Part shown: in pieces, positions 17,648 to 26,345 of the stretch
Layout of the letters: the number at the start of each line of letters is the position of its first letter
Position numbering within the stretch: the stretch's first letter is position 1
Origin: Bradyrhizobium sp. WBOS07
GTDB lineage: Bacteria > Pseudomonadota > Alphaproteobacteria > Rhizobiales > Xanthobacteraceae
Assembly: GCF_024585165.1 (NCBI RefSeq)
Contig: NZ_CP029008.1
Coordinates: 5,909,501 to 5,973,500 of the forward strand
DNA length: 64,000 bases
Direction of reading: 5' to 3'
Made by a program: the position numbers and the translations under genes
Notes under the pieces: model-generated
What the model saw: only the letters and a program-made list of their open reading frames with translations
What the model was told of the DNA's origin: nothing
The model's database searches: none

Positions 17648-17676
17648 TTGACTTCAGCGTGGGTGAGTGCTTACTC
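17648..17676 (+). promoter_or_regulatory. Predicted promoter of the tetR-RND operon
   Basis: TTGACT at 17648-17653 and TTACTC at 17671-17676 are spaced 17 nt, a sigma-70-like arrangement with a weak -10. The operator at 17661-17680 covers the spacer and the -10, which would allow direct repression. It is in the 154-nt gap after the decarboxylase genes. Confidence 0.5.
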
Positions 17677-17680
17677 ACCC
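17661..17680. promoter_or_regulatory. TetR-type operator
   Basis: GGGTGAGTGCTTACTCACCC is a perfect inverted repeat: 8-bp arms around a 4-bp centre (GCTT). It lies 19 nt upstream of the TetR gene start at 17699 and overlaps the predicted promoter. Size and symmetry fit TetR-family operators, so autoregulation of the efflux operon is likely. Confidence 0.75.
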
Positions 17681-17698
17681 AGCATGAGCTCATTACGC

Positions 17699-18373
17699 AT
17701 GACGAGCGACCTGAGGCGTCAATTGATCCTCGGAGCCGCGAAGCGTTGCTTTGCCCGACATGGCTACAACGGCACCACGACGAAGAGCGTGGCGGCCGCC
17801 GCTGCCATTTCCGAGGCGCTGCTGTTCAAACATTTCCCGTCCAAGGCGGCGCTGTACGCCGAAATCCTCAGTGACGAATGCGAGGCGGACCCGGCGCTCA
17901 TCGAACTGCTGGAGCGGGAGCCGTCGACGGCCACTCTGGTCGAGCTGATCCGCGGTATGGTTCAGCACTTCCTCGGTCCCGACCAGGAAGAAGCGCAACG
18001 CCTGCGACTGATGGCCACCAGCCATTTGGACGATGGCGAATTCGCCCGTTTGCTGTATGCCAAGATCGAGACGTTGATCGGCTCGGTCTTCGTCGCCTCG
18101 CTCGAACGCGCCGTTGCCAGCGGTGACGCGCGGCCCGGCAGCGGTGAGCCGCTCAACTTGTTCTGGTTTGCGCATCACACGGTGATGACGGCCGCGCTGA
18201 CCAGGCTGTCGACGACACCTTGCCTCGCCTACGGCAAGGCCGAAGACCTCGAGCGGCAGCTGTGCGAGTTTCTCCTGAGGGGTATCGGACTTAACGACGC
18301 CGCAATTGCTTCGCATCTGGGCCACGATCTGGCCGCGGATGAAGGCAAGACGGCGATTGCAGAAAGTGCATGA
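17699..18373 (+). CDS. TetR/AcrR-family repressor of an RND efflux operon
   Basis: About 224 residues. The DNA-binding domain at the N-terminus has RQLILGAAKRCFARHGYNGTT followed by a recognition helix region ISEALLFKHFPSKAALY, and a C-terminal ligand domain follows. The next gene (RND adaptor) begins one base after its stop, so they are one operon, and the palindromic operator upstream suggests self-control. Start: ATG 17699 gives a standard TetR N-terminus; ATG 17684 would add five residues but lies close to the predicted transcription start. The inducing compound is unknown. Confidence 0.88.
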   Translation: MTSDLRRQLILGAAKRCFARHGYNGTTTKSVAAAAAISEALLFKHFPSKAALYAEILSDECEADPALIELLEREPSTATLVELIRGMVQHFLGPDQEEAQRLRLMATSHLDDGEFARLLYAKIETLIGSVFVASLERAVASGDARPGSGEPLNLFWFAHHTVMTAALTRLSTTPCLAYGKAEDLERQLCEFLLRGIGLNDAAIASHLGHDLAADEGKTAIAESA

Positions 18374-18374
18374 C

Positions 18375-19568
18375 ATGAACATCGTAACCGAGCACAAGAT
18401 TTCGGGCGAACCGATCGACAACAAGGCTCCCAAGCGTCCGGTCCGGCCGGTGCTGTGGTTCATCATCGTCGGCACGCTGCTCGCCGCGCTGGTCGGTGGC
18501 CTCGTCTGGTTCAACTATTTCCGCGGCCAGATGATCAAGCAGTTCTTCGCCAACAACAAGCCGCCGCCGACGGCCGTCAGCGCGGCGGAGGCGAAGTCCG
18601 AGGTGGTGCCGAACCTGCTCACCGCGGTGGGCAGCCTCGTCGCCGTGCACCAGGTCGACGTCAGCGCCGACGTCAACGGCCGCGTCACCGAGATCAAGTT
18701 CCAGCCGGGCACGCGTGTCGAGGCCGGCACGCCCCTGGTGCAGCTGTTCGATGCGCCGGAGCAGGGCGACCTCGCCAATTACAAGGCCCAGGCGACCGTC
18801 GCGCAGCTGTCGCTCGACCGTGCCAAGCAGCTGGCGGCGCGCCAGTTCGGCCCGCAGGCGACCGTCGATTCCGCGCAGGCTGCCTATGACCAGGCGCAGG
18901 CGGGCATCGCCAAGACCGAGGCGCTGATCTCGCAGAAGCTGGTCCGCGCACCGTTCGCCGGCGATCTCGGCGTCCGCAAGGTCGAGGTCGGTCAATACCT
19001 GACGGCAGGTACGGCGATCGTATCGCTGACCGATCTGTCGGAGCTGTGGGCCAACTTCACGGTGACCGAAAAGGATTCCGGTAGCCTCAAGGTCGGCCAG
19101 CCCGTCCGGCTCAAGGTCGACGCCTATCCGGGCCGCACCTTCGAAGGCAAGATCACCACGATCGAGCCGCAGATCTCGGCCGACACCCGCAACATCCGCG
19201 TGCAGGCGACGATCGCCAATCCTGAGAAGATCCTCAAGCCCGGCATGTTCGTGACGACCACGGTGGTGCTGCCGGACAAGCCGGCGGTGATCACCGTTCC
19301 CGAGACGGCAGTCGACTACACGCTGTACGGCGACTCGGTGTTCGTGATCACCGAGAAGAAGGAAGAAGACGGCAAGACCAGCCTCTCCGCGGTGCGCACC
19401 TTCGTGCAGACCGGCAACCGGGTCGAAGGTCGCGTCGAAATCCTCAAGGGCGTGAAGCCGGGCGACAAGGTCGTCGCCGTCGGCCAGCTCAAGCTGCAAT
19501 CGGGCGCGGCGGTGTCGATTTCGACCGACCCGGCTCCGCAGATTCCGGCGCAGCCGCCGCGCTACTGA
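18375..19568 (+). CDS. RND efflux periplasmic adaptor (membrane fusion protein)
   Basis: 397 residues. One membrane anchor lies at about 29-50 (VLWFIIVGTLLAALVGGLVW), followed by the lipoyl half (VSADVNGRVTEIKF near 96), a coiled hairpin near 130-175, the second lipoyl half (LVRAPFAGDLGVRKVEVGQ near 185) and a beta-barrel domain. Adaptors of this type bridge the inner-membrane RND pump and an outer-membrane channel. It starts one base after the TetR stop. The order adaptor then pump is standard; no outer-membrane channel gene follows, so a shared TolC-type channel is probable. Confidence 0.92.
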   Translation: MNIVTEHKISGEPIDNKAPKRPVRPVLWFIIVGTLLAALVGGLVWFNYFRGQMIKQFFANNKPPPTAVSAAEAKSEVVPNLLTAVGSLVAVHQVDVSADVNGRVTEIKFQPGTRVEAGTPLVQLFDAPEQGDLANYKAQATVAQLSLDRAKQLAARQFGPQATVDSAQAAYDQAQAGIAKTEALISQKLVRAPFAGDLGVRKVEVGQYLTAGTAIVSLTDLSELWANFTVTEKDSGSLKVGQPVRLKVDAYPGRTFEGKITTIEPQISADTRNIRVQATIANPEKILKPGMFVTTTVVLPDKPAVITVPETAVDYTLYGDSVFVITEKKEEDGKTSLSAVRTFVQTGNRVEGRVEILKGVKPGDKVVAVGQLKLQSGAAVSISTDPAPQIPAQPPRY

Positions 19569-19581
19569 TCCATGACGCTCG

Positions 19582-19606
19582 AGTGATCCGGCCTGGCCGG
19601 ATCACT
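19582..19606. promoter_or_regulatory. Perfect hairpin between adaptor and pump genes
   Basis: AGTGATCCGGCC and GGCCGGATCACT are exact complements, 12 bp each, around a single T. In RNA this forms a stable stem with a small loop. It is followed by TTCTCTT rather than a strong U tract, so partial termination or an mRNA processing/stabilising role is possible. Confidence 0.6.
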
Positions 19607-19638
19607 TCTCTTGAGACAAAGAAATCGAGATCGCCGCG

Positions 19639-22600
19639 ATGGCCCTTACCGATATTTTCATCAAGCGCCCGGTTCTGTCGGTCGTCGTCAGCCTGCTGAT
19701 CCTGCTGATCGGCCTGCGCGCGGCGATGGTGCTGCCGATCCGGCAGTATCCCAAGCTGTCGAACACGGTCATCAACATCACGACCGTCTATCCCGGCGCG
19801 TCGGCGGACCTGATCCAGGGCTTCATCACGACGCCAATCGAGCAGGCGGTCGCCTCGGCCGAGGGCGTCGATTACATCACCTCGTCGTCGGTGCTCGGCA
19901 CCTCGACGATCCAGGTTTACATCAAGCTGAATTTCGACCCGAACCAGGCGCTCACCGAGGTTCTGGCGAAGACGAACTCGGTCAAATATCTGATCCCGAA
20001 GGAATCCAACGACCCGATCGTCACCAAGACCACGGGCCAGACGACGGCCGTGATGTATCTCGGCTTTTCGTCCGAGGAACTCTCGGGCTCGGCGATCTCC
20101 GATTATCTGACGCGTGTGGTGCAGCCGGTGCTGTCGACCGTCGATGGCGTCGCGTCGGCTGACATTCTCGGCGGGCAAACCTTCGCGATGCGGCTCTGGC
20201 TCGATCCTGTGAAGATGGCCGGCCGCAACGTTTCGGCGACCGACGTTGCCGCTGCGATCCAGGCCAACAACTTCCAATCCGCGGCAGGCCAGACCAAGGG
20301 CTATCTGATCGTCTCCAACGTCTCGACGAACACCGATCTGACCAATGTCGATCAGTTCAAGAAGATGATCGTGAAGGCCAAGGACGGCGGCTTCGTGCGG
20401 ATGGAGGACATCGCCACCGTCGAGCTTGCCGCCCAGAGCACGAACGCCAGCGTCGCCTTCAACGGCGAGCACGCGATCTTCATCGGTGTGCAGGCGACGC
20501 CGCAAGGCAATCCGCTGACGCTGGTCAAGGGTGTCCGCGCGCTGTTCCCCGAGCTCGAACGCAACCTGCCGCCGTCGATGAAGATGAAGGTCGCCTACGA
20601 CTCGACCAAGTTCATCCAGTCTTCGATCGACGAGGTGGAGAAAACGCTGGGCGAAGCCGTGATCATCGTGATCGTGGTGATCTTCCTGTTCCTGGCCTCG
20701 CTGCGATCGGTCATCATTCCCGTCGTCACGATTCCCTTGTCGATGATCGGCGTCTGCACCCTGATGCTGGCGCTGGGCTTCAGCTTCAACCTGTTGACGC
20801 TGCTCGCGATGGTGCTGGCGATCGGCCTTGTGGTCGACGACGCCATCGTGGTGGTGGAGAACATCCATCGCCATCTGGAGGAGGGGAAGACGCCGGTCCA
20901 GGCGTCGTTGCAAGGTGCGCGTGAGATCGTGGGTCCCGTGATCTCGATGACGATCACGCTCGCCGCAGTGTACGCGCCGATCGGTTTCCTCGGTGGCCTC
21001 ACCGGTTCATTGTTCCGCGAATTCGCCTTCACACTGGCGGGCTCGGTGATCGTGTCCGGCGTGATTGCGTTGACCTTGTCGCCGATGATGTGCTCGGTGC
21101 TGCTGAGAAACACCGAGGAGGGCCGGTTCGCCAAGCTCGTGAACCGGGTGTTCGGCGCGATGACGCGCTGGTATGGCCGCAGGCTCGACCGCTCGCTCGA
21201 CTACAAGGCGATCACCGGCCTGTTCGCGGTGACCATCCTCGGGCTTGTCGGCTTCCTCTACATGCACACGTCGAAGGAGCTTGCACCGGAGGAAGACCAG
21301 GGCATCGTCTTCGCGGTGACCAAGGCGCCGAAATACGCCAACATCGATTATGTCGATTTCTACGGCGAGAAGCTCGACAAGGAGTTCCAGAAATTCCCCG
21401 AGACCGATCTTCGCTTCGTGCTGAACGGCATCAACGGTCCGCAGGGCGGCATCGCCGGCATGCTGCTCAAGCCCTGGGACGAGCGCAAGCGCTCGTCGAT
21501 CGCTTTGAAGCCGCTGGTGCAGGCCGAGCTCTCCAAGATCGAGGGCGTGCAGGCCTTCGCGTTCAACCTGCCGCCGCTGCCGGGCGGACCCGGCGGCCTG
21601 CCGGTGCAGATGGTGATCAACTCCACGGCCGGCTTCCAGACGGTCTATGAACAAATGGAAAAGCTGAAGGACGCGGCGCGCAAGAGCGGCATGTTCATCG
21701 TCTCCGACAGCGACCTCGCCTATAACCAGCCGAACGTCGAAGTCACGATCGATCGTACCAAGGCGCAGGATCTGGGCGTCAACATGCAGAATCTCGGCTC
21801 GACGCTCGCGGTCCTGCTCGGCGGCAACTACATCAACCGCTTCAATCTCGAGGGCCGCTCGTACCAGGTCATTCCGCAGGTGCCGCGCATCAACCGGCTC
21901 TCGCCGGAATCGCTCGGCGGCTATTATGTGACCACGAACACCGGCCAGCAGCTTCCGCTGTCGACCGTGGTCTCGATCAGGACCAAGACCGACCCGAACT
22001 CGCTGACGCACTACAACCAGCTCAATTCGGCGACGTTCTCGGCGGTGCCGATGCCGGGCGTGACCATCGGCGCGGCGGTCGACTTCCTCGAAAGCGAGGC
22101 CAAGAATCTGCCGCAGGGCTTCAGCCACGACTATCTGGCGGACTCCAGGCAATATGTTCAGGAAGGCAACCAGCTCGCGATCACCTTCGGCTTCGCGCTG
22201 ATCATCATCTTCCTGGTGCTGGCAGCGCAATTCGAGAGCTTGCGCGATCCGCTGGTGATCATGATCTCGGTGCCTATGGCGATCGTCGGTGCGCTGATCC
22301 CGCTGTTCTTCGGCGCCGCGACCATGAATATCTACACCCAGGTCGGCCTGCTGACCCTGGTCGGCCTGATCACCAAGCACGGCATCCTGATGGTGGAATT
22401 CGCCAACGAGCTCCAGGTCAACGAGCGGCTCGACCGCCGCTCGGCCATCGAAATGTCGGCCCGCATCCGCCTGCGGCCGATCCTGATGACGACGGCCGCG
22501 ATGGTCACCGGCCTGATCCCGCTGCTGACAGCGACCGGCGCGGGCGCGGCCAGCCGCTTCTCGATCGGTCTGGTCGTCGTGGCCGGCATGTCGATCGGCA

Positions 22601-22734
22601 CGCTGTTCACTCTGTTCGTGCTGCCGGCGGTGTACGTGGTGCTGGCGACCGACCACCGCGCGGCGGCCGATTCCGAGCGGAACAAGCAGGTCAACGAGCT
22701 CGATCTCGGCGGCAAGGCCTTGCGGCCGACCTGA
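19639..22734 (+). CDS. RND (HAE1-type) multidrug efflux pump
   Basis: A 1031-residue inner-membrane proton antiporter of the AcrB/MexB family, at the usual length. The TM4 motif GLVVDDAIVVVENI places the proton-relay aspartates at 400 and 401, and the partner lysine is Lys913 in GLITKHGILMVEFANE. The two large periplasmic loops lie at about 30-330 and 550-860. It works with the adaptor encoded just upstream. Compounds exported cannot be told from sequence. A strong terminator follows, closing the tetR-adaptor-pump operon. Confidence 0.95.
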   Translation: MALTDIFIKRPVLSVVVSLLILLIGLRAAMVLPIRQYPKLSNTVINITTVYPGASADLIQGFITTPIEQAVASAEGVDYITSSSVLGTSTIQVYIKLNFDPNQALTEVLAKTNSVKYLIPKESNDPIVTKTTGQTTAVMYLGFSSEELSGSAISDYLTRVVQPVLSTVDGVASADILGGQTFAMRLWLDPVKMAGRNVSATDVAAAIQANNFQSAAGQTKGYLIVSNVSTNTDLTNVDQFKKMIVKAKDGGFVRMEDIATVELAAQSTNASVAFNGEHAIFIGVQATPQGNPLTLVKGVRALFPELERNLPPSMKMKVAYDSTKFIQSSIDEVEKTLGEAVIIVIVVIFLFLASLRSVIIPVVTIPLSMIGVCTLMLALGFSFNLLTLLAMVLAIGLVVDDAIVVVENIHRHLEEGKTPVQASLQGAREIVGPVISMTITLAAVYAPIGFLGGLTGSLFREFAFTLAGSVIVSGVIALTLSPMMCSVLLRNTEEGRFAKLVNRVFGAMTRWYGRRLDRSLDYKAITGLFAVTILGLVGFLYMHTSKELAPEEDQGIVFAVTKAPKYANIDYVDFYGEKLDKEFQKFPETDLRFVLNGINGPQGGIAGMLLKPWDERKRSSIALKPLVQAELSKIEGVQAFAFNLPPLPGGPGGLPVQMVINSTAGFQTVYEQMEKLKDAARKSGMFIVSDSDLAYNQPNVEVTIDRTKAQDLGVNMQNLGSTLAVLLGGNYINRFNLEGRSYQVIPQVPRINRLSPESLGGYYVTTNTGQQLPLSTVVSIRTKTDPNSLTHYNQLNSATFSAVPMPGVTIGAAVDFLESEAKNLPQGFSHDYLADSRQYVQEGNQLAITFGFALIIIFLVLAAQFESLRDPLVIMISVPMAIVGALIPLFFGAATMNIYTQVGLLTLVGLITKHGILMVEFANELQVNERLDRRSAIEMSARIRLRPILMTTAAMVTGLIPLLTATGAGAASRFSIGLVVVAGMSIGTLFTLFVLPAVYVVLATDHRAAADSERNKQVNELDLGGKALRPT

Positions 22735-22756
22735 GACGGCTCGCACGCGAACCAGA

Positions 22757-22790
22757 GGGCGGCAGCGGCGAGACCGTTGCCGCCCTTTTT
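22757..22790 (+). terminator. Rho-independent terminator of the RND operon
   Basis: Stem GGCGGCAGCGG (22758-22768) pairs with CCGTTGCCGCC (22774-22784) with one G-U pair and a 5-nt loop (CGAGA), followed by TTTTT. It begins 23 nt after the pump stop codon. The remaining 200 nt before the response regulator shows no clear promoter. Confidence 0.85.
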
Positions 22791-22987
22791 CGTTGTGCCA
22801 CGGCATCTGCCATTCGGCGCCGCAGCTGCAGTGGACCTCCGGCCTGCGGCAATCGCTCAACGCCATGATATCGTCGTGAAGCAGCACGGCGGCGCCATCG
22901 ACGTGGATACCGAACCCGGTGTATTACCGAATCCACCATCACCCTGCCGCGCACGATGGCGGCAGGCGGCATGTCCGGAGGCAAGTG

Positions 22988-23371
22988 GTGAACGCTTACA
23001 TCCTGGTCGTTGACGACGAGCCCGACGTCGAGGCGCTGTTCCGGCAGCAGTTCCGACGCGAGCTGCGCGCCGGCCGCTTTCAGATGGAGTTCGCCACCTC
23101 CGCGCCCGATGCGATCAAGCGTGCCGCCGAGGTCCGCACCCCCTCGCTGATCCTGTCCGACATCAACATGCCCGGCATGAGCGGGCTGGACATGCTGCCG
23201 AAGGTGCGTGCCGCGCATCCGGACGTTCCCGTCATCATGATCACGGCCTATGGCGATGCCGAGACGCGGCGAAAGGCGATCGAGCGCGGCGCCGTCGGGC
23301 TGCTCACCAAGCCGATCGACTTTGCCTTGCTGCGACAGGAGATCGACACGAGGCTCGAGCAAGCCGCATGA
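22988..23371 (+). CDS. Stand-alone response-regulator receiver (CheY-like)
   Basis: 127 residues comprising only a receiver domain. Acidic pocket Asp9/Asp10, phospho-acceptor Asp58 in [10 protein letters not shown], Thr86-region switch and Lys108 in LLTKPID are all present. With no output domain it should act by protein contact or as a phosphate sink or relay. The GTG start at 22988 has a very good ribosome site (GGAGG, 6-nt spacing); a longer reading frame begins at 22919 but has no such site. It overlaps the next gene, also a receiver protein, by 4 nt. No histidine kinase is in the window. Confidence 0.88.
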   Translation: MNAYILVVDDEPDVEALFRQQFRRELRAGRFQMEFATSAPDAIKRAAEVRTPSLILSDINMPGMSGLDMLPKVRAAHPDVPVIMITAYGDAETRRKAIERGAVGLLTKPIDFALLRQEIDTRLEQAA

Positions 23372-24618
23372 GCACGACCATCCTCTTCGTCGACGACGAG
23401 CCGGATCTCGAGGTGCTGGTCCTGCAGAAGTTCCGCAGGCAGATCCGCGACGGAGAGGTGACCATCATGTTCGCCCGCGACGGCCTCGAGGCGCTGGCCT
23501 CGCTCGAGCAGAACCCGCAGGTCGACATGGTGGTTTCCGACATCAACATGCCCCGGATGGACGGGCTGTCGCTGCTGGCGAAGCTCCAGGAGGCCGAGGA
23601 GAAGAAGTCAACCATCATCGTCTCCGCCTATGGCGACATGAGCAACATCCGAACCGCCATGAACCGCGGGGCGTTCGACTTCCTGACCAAGCCGATCGAC
23701 TTCGCCGATCTGGAAGCCACGATCGGCAAGACCATCCGCCACATCGAGATGCTGCACGAGGTGCGCCGGCGCCAGATGGAAGCCGAGCGCGCCCATGCCG
23801 CGCTGTCGCGTCATTTCTCGCCCGAGCTGGCCAAACGTCTGGCCGCCAGCGGCGAAGGCGAGGGAATCGAGGTGCAGTGGCGAGATGTCGCCACCATCTT
23901 CACCGACATTACGGGCTTCACCTCGCTGGTCGAGACGGCCCCGCCCGAGGCATTGGGCAAGCTGCTCAACGAGTATGTTGGCGGCATGACCGAGATCGTC
24001 TTCGCGCATGAGGGGACGGTCGCAAAGATCATTGGCGATGCGATCCAGGTGCTCTTCAACGCGCCCGGGGATCAGCCGGATTATGCCACGCGCGCGGTCG
24101 CTTGCGCCCATGCGCTCGATGCCTGGGCGCAGGAGTTTCGGGGCCGGCAACATGCGATGGGCATCACCTTCGGTGCGACCCGCATCGGCATTCACGCCGG
24201 TCCGGCGCTGGTCGGCAATTTCGGCGGCAATCGCTATTTCGACTACACCGCGTATGGGGATTCGATCAACATCGCCGCGCGGCTGGAGGCCGCCAACAAG
24301 CATCTGGGGACGCGCATCTGCGTCAGCGCCAGCGTTGCCGAGGCGGCTGAGAATTTCCAAGGGCGTCCCGTGGGTGAGCTGATGCTGCGCGGACGCAGCG
24401 AGCCGTTGCGCGCGTTCGAGCCGTTGCCGCCGGCGAAATACGAGGCGCCGGAAACCGCGCTGTATGCGGAGGCTTTTGCCAGGATGGCGACCGGCGACGC
24501 CGCGGCCATGCCTGCCTTTGCTGCGCTGGTCGGCGCGCATGCCGACGATTCCCTGGCCGGTTTTCACCTGAAGCGCCTTCTCAACGGTGCCAAGGGCATT
24601 CGCATGCAGCTTGAATAG
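23368..24618 (+). CDS. Receiver-class III adenylyl cyclase fusion
   Basis: 416 residues. The N-terminal receiver (1-120) has Asp9/Asp10, phospho-acceptor Asp58 and Lys108. A helical linker (120-150) probably dimerises. The cyclase domain (about 172-360) keeps metal Asp180 (FTDITGFT) and Asp224 (IIGDAI) and transition-state Asn301/Arg305 (NIAARLE). The purine-specifying pair appears to be Lys220 and Thr294, the Lys/Thr pattern of CyaB1-type adenylyl cyclases, so cAMP is expected. Phosphorylation would control cAMP output. It is coupled to the small receiver upstream (ATGA overlap), which may compete for the same kinase. Both receivers share much sequence. Confidence 0.92.
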   Translation: MSTTILFVDDEPDLEVLVLQKFRRQIRDGEVTIMFARDGLEALASLEQNPQVDMVVSDINMPRMDGLSLLAKLQEAEEKKSTIIVSAYGDMSNIRTAMNRGAFDFLTKPIDFADLEATIGKTIRHIEMLHEVRRRQMEAERAHAALSRHFSPELAKRLAASGEGEGIEVQWRDVATIFTDITGFTSLVETAPPEALGKLLNEYVGGMTEIVFAHEGTVAKIIGDAIQVLFNAPGDQPDYATRAVACAHALDAWAQEFRGRQHAMGITFGATRIGIHAGPALVGNFGGNRYFDYTAYGDSINIAARLEAANKHLGTRICVSASVAEAAENFQGRPVGELMLRGRSEPLRAFEPLPPAKYEAPETALYAEAFARMATGDAAAMPAFAALVGAHADDSLAGFHLKRLLNGAKGIRMQLE

Positions 24619-24627
24619 GAGTTCGTC

Positions 24628-25371
24628 ATGATCCGTGATTTCCCCTCCGGCAACTACCGCTTCATCCCGTCCGTGTTTCAATATTCAGCGGGAGCCGCCG
24701 CGGATGACGGCTACGAGATCGAACGCGTCCGCTTCGATCGTCTGGTCCCATTGGCGGAAGGCTTTGCGCTCGCGGCGAAGTTCATCCAGGAAGCAGGGCG
24801 TCCGCTGACGGCGTTCTGCGCCTGCGAGCTGCGTTCGCCGGCGGCCTTCAGCGAGGAGGGCTTTCGCGCGTTCAACCTGCACTATGTCAAGACGCTGTCG
24901 GAATGGGGCATCTTCGACGGCACCACCAATCCGGTGGCGCGCAGCAATGTCTGTCCCGAGATCGACCCGCCGTCCGAACCGTCGTTCTATGCATTCTCAT
25001 TCACGCGGCCGACCCGCTCCAAGGCGCCGTCTTTCGTGATCGCCGGCGGCGCCGAGGCGCGCGAGGGCAGCGGGACCTATGTCGAGCGCACGGTGCGCTA
25101 TCGCGATCTCAGCCCGGAGGGCCTGCGCGAGAAGGTGCGCTTCACCACCTCGCAGATGGAGAATCGGATGGCGGCGTTCGGTTTTGGATGGAAGGACACG
25201 ACCGGTGTCCAGGCCTATTCTGTCCACGACTTCCATCACGCGCTGGCCGACGAGCTGGTTCGTCGCGGCGCGCTGCGCTCCGGCCTGACCTGGCATTTCG
25301 CCCGGCCGCCGGTGGTCGATCTGGAATACGAGATGGATTGCCGCCGCGTGATGCGGGAAGTCGTGATTTGA
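24628..25371 (+). CDS. Conserved protein, possibly CnbZ-like deaminase family
   Basis: 247 residues, no signal peptide or membrane segment. The sequence (start MIRDFPSGNYRFIPSVFQYS, with CPEIDPPSEPSFYAFSF near residue 110) looks like a conserved bacterial family that I tentatively associate with 2-amino-5-chloromuconate deaminase CnbZ; I cannot confirm this from sequence alone. Its start is 9 nt after the cyclase stop and its ribosome site (AGGAG) overlaps that stop codon, so it belongs to the receiver-cyclase operon. Why a possible deaminase would sit there is unclear. Confidence 0.55.
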   Translation: MIRDFPSGNYRFIPSVFQYSAGAAADDGYEIERVRFDRLVPLAEGFALAAKFIQEAGRPLTAFCACELRSPAAFSEEGFRAFNLHYVKTLSEWGIFDGTTNPVARSNVCPEIDPPSEPSFYAFSFTRPTRSKAPSFVIAGGAEAREGSGTYVERTVRYRDLSPEGLREKVRFTTSQMENRMAAFGFGWKDTTGVQAYSVHDFHHALADELVRRGALRSGLTWHFARPPVVDLEYEMDCRRVMREVVI

Positions 25372-25374
25372 GAT

Positions 25375-25445
25375 CCTCATCCTGAGAGCGGCCAGCAGGC
25401 CGCGTCTCGAAGGATGGTTCGAGCGCCCGAGGGGCGCTCCTCACC
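25375..25445. repeat. Palindromic repeat, family G, partial copy
   Basis: Contains CCTCATCCTGAGAGC, CGTCTCGAAGGATGG and GCGCTCCTCACC. It resembles the fuller element at 56057-56153 but one half is degenerate. It sits between the convergent CnbZ-like gene and the dppC-type permease gene. Confidence 0.65.
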
Positions 25446-25456
25446 ACGAAGAACTT

Positions 25457-26341
25457 CTACCGCTGCCGCGGATCGAGCGCGTCGCGCAGGCCGTCGCCGA
25501 GCAGGTTCAGCGACAGCACCACGAGAAAGATCGCAAGTCCCGGCCAGATCGCCATCCACGGCGCCTGTGTCAGGAAGCGTTGCGCGGCGTTCAGCATGCT
25601 GCCCCAGGACGGTGCCGGCGGTTGCTGGCCGAGGCCGAGGAACGACAGCGCGGCCTCGGCGATGATGGCGGCGGCGATCGAGAGCGTCGCCTGCACCAGC
25701 AACGCGGGCAGGATGTTCGGCAGGATATGCGAGAGCGCGATCCGCCACGGCGGATTGCCGAGCGCGCGCGCCGCCTCGACATAGTCCTCGGCCTTGACCA
25801 CGAGGACCTGGCCGCGGGTCAGGCGGATGAAGATCGGGGTTGCCGAAATGCCGATCGCGATCATGGCATTGCCGAGGCTCGGCCCGAGGAACGCAGCAAG
25901 CGCGATCGCCAGGATCAGGAATGGGCACGCCAGCATCGCGTCGGTGACCCGGCTGATCAGCGCATCGATGAAGCCGCCGCGATAACCGGCGAGGAGGCCG
26001 AGCGGAACGCCGATGCCGAGCGCGATCGCAACCGAGATGAGGCCCGCCAGCAGGGAGGCGCGCGCGCCGTAGACGATGCGGCTGAGGATGTCGCGGCCGA
26101 GCTCGTCGGTGCCGAACCAGTGCGCCGCATTGGGCGGCTTGCGCACCAGGCTCCAGCTCGTCGCGATGGGATCATAGGGCACGATGAGCGGGGCTAGCAC
26201 GGCGAGCAGCATGAACATCGTGAGCACGATGAGGCCGAACACCGCCGCCTTCCGCTTGAACAGCCGCCGACGCGCGCGGCGGGCCGGGCTGTCCAGCTCG
26301 TCGGCATGCGTGAGAGGGCTCGGCAGCGCGGCGTCGGTCAT
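25457..26341 (-). CDS. Di/oligopeptide ABC transporter permease, DppC/OppC type (system 1)
   Basis: A 294-residue inner-membrane permease. An N-terminal cytoplasmic stretch leads into the first membrane segment near residue 30 (AAVFGLIVLTMFMLLAVLAPL). The ATPase-contact loop EAARALGNPPWRIALSHILPN is near 190, typical of DppC. It ends the 14-kb minus-strand run and follows dppB-type permease by 4 nt. It should form the channel with that protein. The ligand class (dipeptides, oligopeptides or other nickel/glutathione-type solutes) cannot be fixed. Confidence 0.92.
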   Translation of the reverse strand: MTDAALPSPLTHADELDSPARRARRRLFKRKAAVFGLIVLTMFMLLAVLAPLIVPYDPIATSWSLVRKPPNAAHWFGTDELGRDILSRIVYGARASLLAGLISVAIALGIGVPLGLLAGYRGGFIDALISRVTDAMLACPFLILAIALAAFLGPSLGNAMIAIGISATPIFIRLTRGQVLVVKAEDYVEAARALGNPPWRIALSHILPNILPALLVQATLSIAAAIIAEAALSFLGLGQQPPAPSWGSMLNAAQRFLTQAPWMAIWPGLAIFLVVLSLNLLGDGLRDALDPRQR

Positions 26342-26345
26342 GAAT

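Noticed and set aside
21007..22887. 626-codon frame antisense to the RND pump
   Set aside because: Composition is that of a shadow frame; the pump gene has all family motifs.
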